64,000 nt of DNA from contig NC_053184.1 of NCBI RefSeq assembly GCF_905163445.1, positions 6,386,001 through 6,450,000 on the forward strand, read 5' to 3'. The notes under the pieces were generated by a model. The model searched no databases. It was not told where the DNA came from and saw only the letters and a list, made by a program, of their open reading frames with translations. The position numbers were made by a program, and so were the translations under genes. Below, piece by piece: positions 53,538-63,389 of the stretch. Positions within the stretch are counted from its first letter, which is position 1. The number at the start of each line of letters is the position of its first letter. This stretch comes from Pararge aegeria. Its lineage: Eukaryota; Arthropoda; Insecta; Lepidoptera; Nymphalidae.

Positions 53538-53772
53538 GACGGCCGATTGGCGCAGTGGGCAGAGAACCCACGGCCTCGGACTCAGAAAGCTGAGTCCGAG
53601 GCCGTGGGTTCGATTCCTACAACTCGAAAAGGTTTGTGTGATGAACAAGAATGCTCCCAGTGTCTGGGTGTTTATTTGAATATTATAAGTAGTAGTCCTC
53701 TTAGTACCCATAACACGAGCTACGCTTACTTTGGGATGAAATGGCGATGTGTGTATTGTCGTAGTATATTTT
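53538..53772 (+). repeat. SINE A2 copy carrying a 22-bp perfect hairpin
   Basis: The head 'gacggccgattggcgcagtg', 'ggcaga' is followed by 'gaacccacggcctcggactc', 'ag' (53564-53585), AAAG, then the exact complement (53590-53611), which is the SINE's normal 'ctgagtccgaggccgtgggt', 'tc'. An inverted copy of the segment beside it has replaced the usual 'gcgaccctgctt' segment. The body carries the A2 deletion ('aagtagtagtcctcttag'). Confidence 0.88.
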
Positions 53773-53869
53773 TCTTTTTTTTTATTATTTATTTAATTTA
53801 ATTTCTTAGAATACTGGTAAGGGTACAGGATTTATACACTAAAAATTGTGACGCGACAATGGTTGCAGT

Positions 53870-54000
53870 AGTTTCGTGGTCCTCCCACTCGTTTTCTACG
53901 ACAGGCGACTGAGCCTGAGCCAGACCAGACCAGACCAGAGAAAAATCTTAAATTATAAATTCCCAAATTCTCGACACGATTTATAATTAAACACCGATTG
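53870..54000 (-). repeat. SINE family D, 3' portion
   Basis: 'gtggtcctcccactcgtttt', 'cagaccagaccagaccagag', 'aaattataaattcccaaatt'. Minus-strand body of the SINE at 35490, with an expanded (CCAGA)n run at 53919-53939. Confidence 0.55.
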
Positions 54001-54115
54001 ATAAAATATTTTTTAACTCTAAATATAAATGTTTTTTATTTAATCAAAATATTACAGTTGTTTTCGAACGCAAATTAAGATTTAAGGATTCTCTTAATAT
54101 TTTGCAGCAAAAAAG

Positions 54116-54157
54116 AATGCCTTTACAAACAACAACTTTGTTGTTTGTAAAAGCATT
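54116..54157. repeat. 20-bp hairpin, 2-base loop
   Basis: 'aatgcctttacaaacaacaa' and 'ttgttgtttgtaaaagcatt', one mismatch. Confidence 0.8.
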
Positions 54158-54576
54158 TTGTTACTGAAACGAGTGGTTATTTGCAAAGGGTTTAGACATT
54201 GTTCAATCAACTCCATACTAACTTCATCTATAAATTCTTGAGCATAAATCTATGAAGTCGTTGCTCTTAAGTAGCTTCGTAGTCCTAGCATTGAACAAAC
54301 AGTTAATGCCGAGTCAACCAACCGATTGGTCGTGCCTCCAACTCATGATACTTACTTCTAACCGAATTGACACTCGTACACAAACTATGAAACCTTCGAA
54401 GCAATATTGCTCTCAAAGTTAGCATACCTAATTAAAACGGTCCATTTCTATCAGTCGCTCCTATCGCAATGATAAACTAACATCTCGCTGAGAATTGCTT
54501 TATAAACATCTACAGACAGCAAATGAAATTTTCCTCCGTCACTGTTTGTCTACTCATGTAGATGAATTATTATATA

Positions 54577-54785
54577 GTACTAGGTGTGCCGGCGAACTAT
54601 AATTAAAAAAAATTCTCCGCGATAATTTTTTTTTTTCGATAAATGTTATATTTTAATACTTATTATCTGGAAGGACCGGAAGGTCTAAGAGAAATCCAAA
54701 AAATCAAATATCATAAAAATTGGTCCAGCCGTTCTTGAGTTATAAATGGTGTAACTAACACAACTTTATTTTATATATATAGACA
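54577..54785 (+). repeat. Family E/F short element
   Basis: 'tactaggtgtgccggcgaac', then 'ttggtccagccgttcttgag', 'ttataaatggtg' and 'ttattttatatatatagaca'. It shares the 'ggtccagccgtt' and 'tttatatatatagat' close with the element at 56063, which I call family F, and differs from the '...attagtaggga' type. The preceding 420 bp (54158-54576) show nothing recognisable. Confidence 0.55.
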
Positions 54786-55194
54786 TATTAGGTATATCCT
54801 ATCCCGGCTGTATAGGTCAAGCCCAAATACCTCGTAGTTTTAGTTTTAAGGTAATGAAAAAAGTTTAAAAAAAAAAAATGTGCGAGTCAAATGCGCATGC
54901 CTTCTTTTTTCTCGGTTTGAATTTATAAAGTTTCTTTGAATTATTATCAAAATGTATACACTCAATGCTATTTTTATAAATGGAAAAATCTAATTGGTTT
55001 TCAAATATGTTTAACCATAGGGGTTTTAGATCTTAAACCCACTATGCTGCTTCATTGTGGGCTGCTGGACTTTAGCGGTTATTTTAACATATTATTGATA
55101 ATAGCTTGGACCGATGGCTTAATGTGTTTGCCATGTGTACAACGCTCATTTTCAAAATCAGAGATACTAAAAATTGTTTAACAATTTGTAGTCT
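54786..55194. other. No recognisable feature
   Basis: Poly-A at 54868-54878. An 81-codon plus frame at 54936-55181 has no similarity I know. Confidence 0.4.
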
Positions 55195-55262
55195 TAATCG
55201 GGAATCGAACCCTTAACCTCGTGATCTTCAGTCAACATGCTAACCAATAGACCAGCGAAGCG
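55195..55262 (-). repeat. tRNA-like SINE head, family C
   Basis: Minus strand reads 'cgctggtctattggttagca', 'tgttgactgaagatcacgag', 'gttaagggttcgattcccga'. Both Pol III boxes are near canonical. The would-be anticodon loop CTGAAGA has only a partly paired stem and the acceptor is unpaired, so it is not a functional tRNA. Confidence 0.6.
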
Positions 55263-55557
55263 TTTACAATGAGACTTTAAAAAATATTTCACTACCGGAG
55301 TAATATTGCCTCCACTTTTCTTCTAGTTTTCTGCGCTCATATTTAATTATAGCTGCCGGAAAAGGTATGTAATTTGTTAGGAGCTTTCAAAGGAAGGCTG
55401 TCTTATGGAATTCGCGACTGAGGAATAGACGTTGCGTTATTGCTACTTTCATTAAAACCGAGGATGCAACCGAGATACTTGCTCCGTGCATAAAAATTGT
55501 TTTCTACTTAATGCTTCTGAAATTTAAGATTTAATGAAAACGTATTCAACTTCACGA

Positions 55558-55655
55558 GACGAGGCATTCCTTCAAGCATAAGTGAATTTTTCTATTCATT
55601 TCTTTAGACGAGGCATTCCTTCAAGCATAAGGGAATTTTTCTATTTATTTCTTTA
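55558..55655 (+). repeat. 49-bp tandem duplication
   Basis: Two units, starting 55558 and 55607: 'gacgaggcattccttcaagc', 'ataag.gaatttttctatt.a', 'tttcttta'. They differ at two positions, so the duplication is fairly young. Confidence 0.85.
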
Positions 55656-55952
55656 TATGACGTTATGTTGCTAACCACTTTTATTACGTTTTTGTATTCT
55701 AACGGTTGGGTGAGTAAGTTATGTCAGACTTACAGAATTCGTTATCTGTTGGCTAGGTTTCCAGCCAGTGACGCCTGCCGTCGCAAACCTATTCTATGGG
55801 ATTACTCATCCGTCCCTGCAGACCGTAAGAGACACATGGGGAACACGCAAAGCGCCTTTCAACTTGAAAATCTCATTGCGCACATGTACTTTTCTGTAAT
55901 CTGTTTAAAACCTCGTGTTCTCAACTCCTTAGCCACTTGCTCAATACATAAA
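55656..55952. other. No recognised gene; 96-codon frame
   Basis: An open plus frame (55665-55955) includes LLARFPASDACRRKPILWDY and SSVPADRKRHMGNTQSAFQL and runs into the SINE at 55953. It is slightly protein-like, but I recognise no family and see no splice or start signal worth defending. Confidence 0.3.
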
Positions 55953-56062
55953 TAAATATTCTACAACAATACACACATCGCCAGCTAGCTCAAAAGTAAG
56001 TGTAGCTTGTGTTATGTGTGTGTTATGTGGTGCTAAGATAACTGATGAATATTTTTATGAAA
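55953..56062 (-). repeat. SINE family A, tail half (split by family F)
   Basis: 'atattctacaacaatacaca', 'cacatcgccagctagctcaa', 'taagtgtagcttgtgttatg' with an extra 'tgtgtgttatg' repeat, then 'tgatgaatatttttatgaa', where the next element begins. Confidence 0.82.
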
Positions 56063-56468
56063 TACTAGCGTACTCAGCCCGCTTCGCCGGGCTAGATTTT
56101 GCTTTATTTTATTTAACAATAAACTTACATCATTCAATTTTTAATTTAAGTCTCATAATATATTAAATCATTTATTTCTCTCCGTATTGATTCTCTTCTA
56201 TTCTCTTCTCGAGCGGGTGAAGTTCATTATCTAGACCCATGTACATTCACAACAATAGAATATCATCATTGTAAATAAAAGCTGTATTTGACAGTTTGAC
56301 AGTTCAAAAATAGGAGTGCTCCGATCGTCACCAAACTTTACAAGATTACTCGCCAGGTCAATTCGGAGATTCCCTGAAAGTTTCATTGAAAGCGGTCCAG
56401 CCGTTTCGGAGCCTATACGGAACATTTTTTCACACTTTTTAACACACTTTTTCTTTTATATATATAGA
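56063..56468 (+). mobile_element. Short element family F inserted in a SINE
   Basis: Opens 'tactagcgtactcagcccgc', 'ttcgccgggctaga', contains 'accaaactttacaagattac' and 'gaaagcggtccagccgtttc', 'ggagcctatacgg', and closes with 'cacactttttaacacacttt', 'tatatatatagata'. ATAC flanks both junctions (left 'gaaatac', right 'gatatac'), a possible short target duplication. No frame of substance. Confidence 0.75.
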
Positions 56469-56617
56469 TATACAAAAATACTTATATTATGCAAATAAAC
56501 ACCCATACACTAAAAAACATTCATGTTCATAACACAAACATTTTCCAGTTGTGGGAATCGAACCTACGGTCTTGACTTAGAAAACAGGGTCGCTGCCCAC
56601 TGCGCCAATCGGCCGTC
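56469..56617 (-). repeat. SINE family A, head half (split)
   Basis: 'aaaaatacttatattatgca', 'ttgtgggaatcgaacctacg', 'cactgcgccaatcggccgtc'. It completes the copy begun at 55953. Confidence 0.85.
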
Positions 56618-56709
56618 AAATCCAACGCTTGCAGGCTGTCTCCAGTTTGCTATCTCTGCGCAAAATTTTGCTAAGATAGGTTTTGCTGTTTGGCCGTATA
56701 AAGAGAATA

Positions 56710-56860
56710 AAGCATATTTTTAAAATCCGCGGTACTTGACTAGACCTTTGTGCTTTTCTGGAATAAAAAGTATTATTTTTCTATATCTATCTGCATGTTA
56801 TATGTATAATTTTGCAATCAGTGCAGTTAGTAGGAATCAAATAAACAAACACACACAATT
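56710..56860 (+). repeat. Family E-like 3' fragment
   Basis: 'gcttttctggaataaaaagt', 'attatttttctatatctatc', 'gcaatcagtgcagttagtag', 'caaataaacaaacacacac' parallels 40260-40475. Confidence 0.45.
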
Positions 56861-57433
56861 GTGGTTATTACCAATAAATATGTAGGTATCTAAGATTTTA
56901 ATCGTAACTAACGCTGTTATTATTAATTAGGTGCCTCCATAATGACCAAGTGTTACTGGAGGTACCTTAATGTTAAACGGAAGTTATGTCAATAAAATAC
57001 TCATTAATATACTTACTTTTTTGCAATTTTATTTAATGCTTCAAAATTAGATAACCTTTTGTCGTCATTTTTCTATTTAATAAACTCTTAAAAACTTTTT
57101 CAATTCCAATAAAATAGCAATGTCATAACGCAGAGTAATAACTCTGAAATGTAATAGAGCACATGTGCTGGCTATTTGAAAGGTTTAAAGGGTCTACTGA
57201 GGGTATAACTTTCCCTTTTGTGACATTCTTCAACAAAAAGGTCAGAAATTAGTTTCACGCGGCGTCATTACTCAAAATACATACATTATTATCAGGATTT
57301 TTCGTAATTTTTTTTAGATATACTCGTAGTAGCTCTAAATTATATCGCGTGATACGATATCAGTATACTAGTTGGACTCTTAAGATCGTGGTAACCGTGT
57401 TCGATGTTAGAATGCGACGTCGAATTGTTGGGA
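56861..57433. other. No recognisable feature
   Basis: AT-rich, no gene seen. Confidence 0.4.
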
Positions 57434-57665
57434 AGCGGCGATAGCCCAGCGGGTAAGGCTTCGACTTCCCTTTAGTTGTGACCGAGTTCGAGCCCCGGCA
57501 TGCATCATTGACTTTTCGGAGTTATGTTTAATTCTTAATTTAAACAATTTAAATATCACTTGCTTTAAACAGTGAAGGAAAATACCGTGAGGAAACCAAA
57601 GGGTTTCCCTGAGAGTTTTTCATAATGTGCACAACCGCGGGTGATGTCTACCAATCCGGCCTTCC
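57434..57665 (+). repeat. SINE family B, best-kept head
   Basis: 'gcgatagcccagcgggtaag', 'gcttcgacttccctttagtt', 'gtgaccgagttcgagccccg', 'gcatgcatc' gives the tRNA-like head with clear A- and B-boxes. The body 'atatcacttgctttaaacag', 'gtgaggaaacc' runs to 'gtctaccaatccggcc', where it is cut short before the usual 3' end. Confidence 0.8.
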
Positions 57666-57959
57666 CGGTCTAAAATAATAATTATTATTTAATAAGTCTT
57701 TTCAACCTCATTTAACAGCACTCGAACCTGTAAAATATGTATTTATTTTTTTATCGTTTCAAGTTCGCGAACGTGTACGCTGCCGGAAACTTATAGTTAT
57801 TAGAACTTTGGGCCCTTTTCGGTTTCAATTTACAAATGTTTTCCCTATCACCAAGGGACTCGTGCTATCGTCCGTTATAAAAAGCAATTTCGGAACCCCA
57901 AGTTTGGATGGATCCGTAACTTTGCTGCTTGTAGCAATTGAAAATATTATCGACTCAGT

Positions 57960-58012
57960 ATTTTATCTCGTTGGTCCAATGGTTCACATATTCGGTTACG
58001 AATCACGAGGTC
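57960..58012 (+). repeat. SINE family C head fragment
   Basis: 'tcgttggtccaatggttcac', 'atattcggttacgaatcacg', 'aggtcctcgg' carries the A-box and stops before the B-box. It lies inside a 97-codon frame (57808-58101) that I otherwise cannot interpret. Confidence 0.45.
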
Positions 58013-58101
58013 CTCGGACCGAATGCAGTCTAGTTATTTTCAGTACCAGCCTGGAGTTTGTAAATTGCTTTGGAGCACGAAAACCATTGGTCGTGGTCTA
58101 A

Positions 58102-58536
58102 AATGTGATACCATTTTAATATTATGTTATAAGAATTATGTCATACCAAAATTAATATACTTATGTAATTCAAAAGATATGGTAAATACTTCTTAGATGA
58201 GTTGAAAACCCTAGCAGTACCATAGCGTCCGTGTGTCAATATTTATCCTAGGCTGGTCATCCACGGTCCGAAAAGGGGAGGGTTTTAAAAAAATATGTAT
58301 CAGGCATTCCTTTAAAACTACAACAATAAAAAAATTGTATGTTTTATTTGGTGTAATGAAGCACAATTAGAAATCATTCTTCGAAACTAAGTTCAAGTGT
58401 TTTTTTTTTCATTTACTACTTATTACAAAACACATTACTATTAAATAAAGGTTAGCCTACCTATCCTATTAACTAGCTTTTTTTTTAATTTCATTAACAG
58501 AAACTCATAATCATCAGACACCTCTATCAAAGGAGC
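58102..58536. other. No recognisable feature
   Basis: AT-rich; poly-T tracts near 58401 and 58479. Confidence 0.4.
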
Positions 58537-58783
58537 GACGGCCGATTGGAACAGTTTGCAGCGACCCTGCTTTCTGAGTCCAAGGTCAAGGCTTAGATTC
58601 CCACTACTGGAAAATGTTAGTGTGATGAGCAAGAATGTTTTTCAGTGTCTGGGTGTTTATATGTATATTCTAAGCATTTATGTACATTATTCATTCAAAT
58701 ATTCATCAGTCATCTTAGTACCCATAACACAAGCTACGCTTACTTTGGGGCTAGATGGCGATGTGTGTATTGTCGTAGTATAT
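58537..58783 (+). repeat. SINE family A
   Basis: The head is degraded in both boxes ('gattggaacagtttgcagcg', 'aggcttagattcccac'), so it is probably transcriptionally dead. The body and 'ggggctagatggcgatgtgt' tail are well kept. Confidence 0.84.
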
Positions 58784-59745
58784 ATGTCGTAAAAAAAAAG
58801 AGACAGGAGCTTAGACCTTCATAGTCTCACTATACGCTGTTCCAAAGCGGGATGGTGGGCTTCAATTAGCACATGTTACTGATACTAACCGGGACCGATG
58901 GCTAAAAGTGTTCTCAGAGGCATGCAAGTGATAATTTTTAGTGGAGCCGTATTCATAAATAGAAATTGTAATCCTTTGAAACCTCTGAAATATATACCCT
59001 ACGTGATGGTGTAATATGCATCAAACAATCTTGAACAAAGAGTTATAAACGAAAAATGCTTGCGTTTTAAATAAAATGCAGGCAAAAATTGTATGAAACA
59101 TATGAGTAGGTATAGTATGTCCTATTTCGTAGAACACATACATGTCACGTTAATTCTACATTAAAACTACTATATTAAACGCGTGCCTAAAAGTTAATTT
59201 AGCTTAACTATGTAAATGTATGGCTTTCTGTGTATACTGTTGGCAGAACGTCGTGACTTAGCGGCTTAATAATATTTGCACAGTGAGTAGCGCCAAGACG
59301 GGGATTTATATTAATTTTCGTTGCTAGTGTATTTTACGTTTACGTAACTTTATAAGGCAGGAAGTAGGAGCATATACATATTATTATAATTAAATTGAAT
59401 ATTTTAAGCATAAACACAGGGTTGGGGTGTTTCTTAGCATGATTAGACCATGTCACATTGAAGACAAAGACTCCGCGATAGCATTGCGTTTCATAAATAT
59501 ATATTAGTTTATTTTTAGCCTGCACAAGAATCTTAAATTTTTTGCTATGTATTTAAATATCTCTGATTTTGCCAGATTATCTTGGTTTTTAAAATAGGTC
59601 TAGCTAGGCATATCTAATAACAAAACAACAAAAAAGGTTTAACAATATGAGCTAATTTCGATCGATCGATTGCACCAGCAAATAACTAGCAATCGGTGTA
59701 ACACTTGTGACCATCTTATCATATAAACTTATATCATTTATATAA
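58784..59745. other. No recognisable gene
   Basis: About 960 bp of AT-rich DNA without a supportable frame or nameable repeat. Confidence 0.45.
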
Positions 59746-59749
59746 CTAA

Positions 59750-60036
59750 AATAGCAGTTCCTCAAGACGCGTAAAAGACGCTGTTAAAAGATGCTGTCGC
59801 GAACGTATTAAAGGGAAAAACTTGTGATACATGATTTTTATCAAAACTTTAACTGTTTACGCGACGCACGCAGCAGATCACTCAAAAGGAAAAAAAAACC
59901 CGATTTTGAAACATTCTTTATTGTTGCTAAGCTTCTATCAGTCTTAGCGTGATGATATATACCCTATAGCCTACGTCGATAAATGTACTATAAAACACTG
60001 AAATAAATTTTCAAATATTGGATACAACCATTATAA
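59750..60036 (+). repeat. Family E-like element, left part (split by foldback)
   Basis: 'aaagggaaaaacttgtgata', 'catgatttttatcaaaactt' and 'gtcttagcgtgatgatata' correspond to 63473-63560 ('aagggaaacaactgtgtcat', 'acatgattttatcgaaactt', 'ctcagcgtgacg'). The end, 'agagatcatcgctttcaagt', 'aaacaaacaaacaaat', comes at 60369-60405, after the foldback element. Confidence 0.6.
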
Positions 60037-60360
60037 GCGGAAATACATGATATATTATGAAAATTAAGCTTAATTTGCTACACTCCGCGAAAAGCAGGAG
60101 AATCTGTATGGTGTAATTGATTTCTTCAATCCTTGTACTCCACACCAAACAGATCTCTGGCAATGTACCCTCTAATGTTTACTTAACAATTATTAATTGT
60201 AAAGTCAACATCTCCTGAGGATGCTCCGGTCACGGAGCGAAACGTGCGTAGAGGGTACATTGCCAAAGATCTGTTTGGTGTGGAGTATAAGGATTGATGC
60301 AATTATAAATTACACCGTACAGATTCTCCCGCTTATCGCGGAGTATAGCAAATTAGCAAA
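60037..60360. mobile_element. Foldback element, copy 2, inverted duplication
   Basis: The left arm 60065-60174 and right arm 60249-60357 are inverted copies of about 110 bp: 'taagcttaatttgctacact', 'aatccttgtactccacacca', 'aacagatctctggcaatgta', 'ccctcta', against 'tagagggtacattgccaaag', 'atctgtttggtgtggagtat', 'gcggagtatagcaaatta'. The 75-bp centre carries a plus-strand hammerhead-like core. To the left, 'gcggaaatacatgatatatt' is the family's outer sequence. It sits within a family E-like element. Confidence 0.75.
60207..60254 (+). ncRNA. Hammerhead-ribozyme-like motif, copy 2
   Basis: CUGAGGA (fits CUGANGA), extra U, stem II GCUCCG/CGGAGC with a GUCA loop, GAAA, C, GUGC loop, GU, A at 60250, then GAG. 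The stem I strand before the core is CUC. Compared with copy 1, stem II differs at two paired or loop positions that keep the helix (G-U in copy 1, G-C here). The core residues CUGA, GA, GAAA and the cleavage triplet GUA are the same in both. The extra U before stem II is present in both. Confidence 0.5.
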
Positions 60361-60425
60361 GTAATTCCAGAGATCATCGCTTTCAAGTAAACAAACAAAC
60401 AAATAAAATCTTCAGTTTTATATAT

Positions 60426-60975
60426 TAGTATGTGATACATATATTTAAGGAACAATTATATTGCATGTATCCTGCAACATTAATGCGAAAACTACATAAG
60501 TCAGCTGGTAAGAAACGGTACTTAAATATGGGTTAGAATAATAAGCAGATAATACATACACATATAAAAACTTTTTGATTTACCGTCCGGTCTCATTCCA
60601 TCTGATTTATGATGCTGGCGTGCGAATATTAAAGATTCGTATTGATATATTATACCTTTATCCCCTCTCCCTTTTTGCTATTTACGAGAGTTTCCCTGCC
60701 CTCATAACTTTTATCGTCCTTTTCGAGGCCTGACTTGAAAAAACACCCACCATCGTCCTTCCTATAAATAATGCTTCAGAATATGTCATCCGAAATCATA
60801 ATAAAGATTTATTATAGGGTTAAAAAAACAATTATTTACGAGTTCATTTTCAATTAAAACAAAGTTTTTGACTTTCTTTCTCTTTCGTCTCTAGAACTCC
60901 GTCTCATTCTTAGTCTCCTCTAGTTTCCAAAATACTTATCGGACAACTTAAAGAAATTTAACTTTTTAATTTTTT
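60426..60975. other. No recognisable feature
   Basis: AT-rich, no gene seen. Confidence 0.4.
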
Positions 60976-61112
60976 GGCTGATTTGCGCAGTGGGCCAAGG
61001 TTTTGTGTGGGTTCGATTCCCACAACTAGAACAAAGTTATATGATGAAAAATAATGTTTTTAGTGTCTTGATGTATATTATTAGTATTCATGTATATTCA
61101 TAAAAAAATATT
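60976..61112 (+). repeat. SINE family A, internally deleted
   Basis: The head 'ggctgatttgcgcagtgggc', 'caaggttttgtgtgggttcg', 'attcccacaact' lacks the 'agcgaccctgctttctgag' segment. The body stops at 'attcataaaaaaatattctt', with no tail. Confidence 0.75.
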
Positions 61113-61129
61113 CTTCCTCTGCCTTTTGG

Positions 61130-61315
61130 AAAACATCGTGATAAAACCTGCATGCCTGAGAGTTCTCCATACTGTTCTCAAAGGTGTGTGGAGTCCACCA
61201 ATCCGCCCTGGGCCAGGGTGGTGTACTACGGCCATAGCCCCTCCTCACTGTGGGAGGGGACCCGTGCCCTGTAGTGGGCCGGTATTGCGTTGAAATGATG
61301 ATCACGATGATAAGA
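61130..61315 (+). repeat. SINE family B, 5' truncated
   Basis: 'aacatcgtgataaaacctgc', 'atgcctgagagttctccata', 'gtccaccaatccgccctggg', 'ccctgtagtgggccggtatt', ending GATGATCACGATGAT. It joins the preceding SINE A in the same orientation, like a dimer. Confidence 0.75.
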
Positions 61316-61684
61316 TGTAAAAATTTCTAGGGGATTTTGTTCTTTTGTTGTTTATGTTCCAGAACTTTAGGGAATAAATTATTTATAAAGCTCGTTTAAG
61401 ATTTGATTTAGACTTCAAACGATTGAATTGATTTCAATGATAACAATAAATGAACGAATACTATTTTATTGTTCACAAAAAAAAAGTTACAGAGATATAA
61501 ACATACAAAACTTAGAGCAAGGGGGTACAATTTAGTGGGTAGGAATAATAATGGAAAGGAATTTAAATAATATCTTCATCAAATATCGACCTATTGGATG
61601 CGTACGCTCACTAAGACATTTGCTTTGATAAATACCAGTAGCGATAGCTGTAATTAAGAAATGGTATGTAGCTAACTTTATACT
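61316..61684. other. No recognisable feature
   Basis: AT-rich, no gene seen. Confidence 0.4.
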
Positions 61685-61927
61685 TACAACAATATACAAA
61701 TCGCCATCTAGCCCCAAAGTAAGCGTAGCTTGTGTTATGGGTTCTAAGATAGCTGATAAATATTTTTATGAATATAATACAGATAAATACTTATAATATA
61801 CAGATAAACACCCAGACTCTGAAAAACATTCCTGTTCATCACACGAGCATTTTCCAGATGTGGAAATCTAACCCACGGCCTTGGACACAAAAAGCAGGGT
61901 CGCTGCCCACTGCGCCAGTCGGCCGTC
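61685..61927 (-). repeat. SINE family A
   Basis: Full-length minus-strand copy: 'acaacaatatacaaatcgcc', 'agtaagcgtagcttgtgtta', B-box complement altered ('gtggaaatctaaccca'), head 'cactgcgccagtcggccgtc'. Confidence 0.85.
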
Positions 61928-62444
61928 TTTTATTGAATGATTATATAGTAGGAAATTATTCCCATCGATCTTATTACTAGATACCTTATACCTGTATGAA
62001 AATTGGGAAAGGAAATAAAAGGCAAAAAATCTCTATATAGGAATAACTGAACGCCTAGTCAGCCCTGTAATAATGCCGATTGTGATCTTTTCATTTGCTG
62101 TGAGCCATAAGTAATTTCGCCTCCCTCACAAAGTTATAATGAAGACGAATATTATATTATTTCTGATTACTCCATTGTTCCTGCGATTTTGATTAAACGG
62201 GTTTCGGCTGTCGGAGTATTTGTACGCTAAGCCGAGACAAATTATTCCGGATTTAGGTGGATTTTGTTTTCTAATTCCGTAAATAATTCGAATTAAATCG
62301 GATCAGGAGGCGTAATCTTAATCTTGAAACTAATTAAACTATGAGATTAAATTATTTTGAGGATGTTTTGCGGCGTCATTACTGGCTTGTGTTGTATTCT
62401 TTCAAACCAACGTTTATGATATCACGTTACGAGTTGTGTCAACT
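61928..62444. other. No recognisable feature
   Basis: No gene or repeat seen. Confidence 0.4.
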
Positions 62445-62545
62445 CTCTACATATTTACCGTTGCCTTAACCCCACCTCATTTTGGAATGAGAACCGTGCT
62501 CTGTAGTTGGCTGGTAATGGGTTTGATATAATGATGAGGATTGGT
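62445..62545 (+). repeat. SINE family B, 3' end
   Basis: 'ttaaccccacctcattttgg', 'aatgagaaccgtgctctgta', 'gttggctggtaatgggtttg', 'atataatgatgagg'. Only the last third of the SINE. Confidence 0.65.
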
Positions 62546-62964
62546 AAAACGCATTAATTTTAACTTGCGATTAAATGATATTATCAATATTAAATAGGTA
62601 TTGTAATTTTTAAGCAATATTATGAAGTCTGTTCTTTATTATTTTAACATTATTCATAGAGAACTTTCGCCCTTTTGAAAATAGCGCAAAATAATGTTAT
62701 TCACAACCAACCGAAATGTCAGCAAAATGCCGCGGAACAAAGTCTTTTCATACGAAATATTGGGGATGGAGCTTTAACATGAAGTTCAACAACCAACGTA
62801 TAAATTAAAAGCCACAAAATATTTTTATTTGTGTAAAATTTTACTGGATCAGACCAAAAAATTATATCGAGAACTCAAATGCACTGATCCCATTCGGTTT
62901 CAACTCTACTATTTTAAACTATAGTAAGAATAATGCTTTTTTTATTCCACTACATGTTAGCTTT
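62546..62964. other. No recognisable feature
   Basis: AT-rich, no gene seen. Confidence 0.4.
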
Positions 62965-63240
62965 TGACTGCAATCTCACCTGGTGGTAAGTTACGATGCA
63001 GTCTAAGATGGTAGCGGGCTAACCTGTTAAGGAGTATGGCAGTTATATAAATCCCATGCTCCTAATAGGTTTCTACGCATCATCGTACCTGAATGCTAAA
63101 TCGCTTAGCGGCACGTCTTTGTCGTTAGGGTGGAAACTAGCCACAGCCGAAGCGATAAGGCCGCCCATTGTACCTGTGTGTTTTATTTATTTATTTTTTT
63201 GTTCATAATTTCATTTCTGTTAGGTGTACAACAAAGTGTA
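62965..63240 (+). repeat. LINE 3' region, family Y, reference copy
   Basis: The best-kept copy: 'gactgcaatctcacctggtg', 'gtaagttacgatgcagtcta', 'agatggtagcgggctaacct', 'ctacgcatcatcgtacctga', 'cgcttagcggcacgtctttg', 'actagccacagccgaagcga', 'taaggccgcc', then a T-rich tail. It has the order and tail of a non-LTR 3' end; no frame is intact. Confidence 0.65.
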
Positions 63241-63389
63241 TTTTCATTTCATTTCATTTTCTACCAAAAGGCAGAGTTACAGCTAATGTCATAGCTAGTG
63301 TAAAGTTATTTGAATTTGGACGGAAAAATATTACATCAAACTGTCATTATCTCTTGTAGATGTTGAAATAGTACCATATACTCTAATAC

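Noticed and set aside
55195..55262. Possible tRNA-Phe- or Glu-like gene on the minus strand
   Set aside because: A- and B-boxes are good, but the anticodon stem is only partly paired and the acceptor arm is missing. Similar heads recur elsewhere in the window, so it is a SINE head.
57808..58101. 97-codon plus-strand frame that looks membrane-protein-like
   Set aside because: Its 3' half contains the head of a family C SINE, so the reading frame is not under coding constraint. No splice or promoter support.
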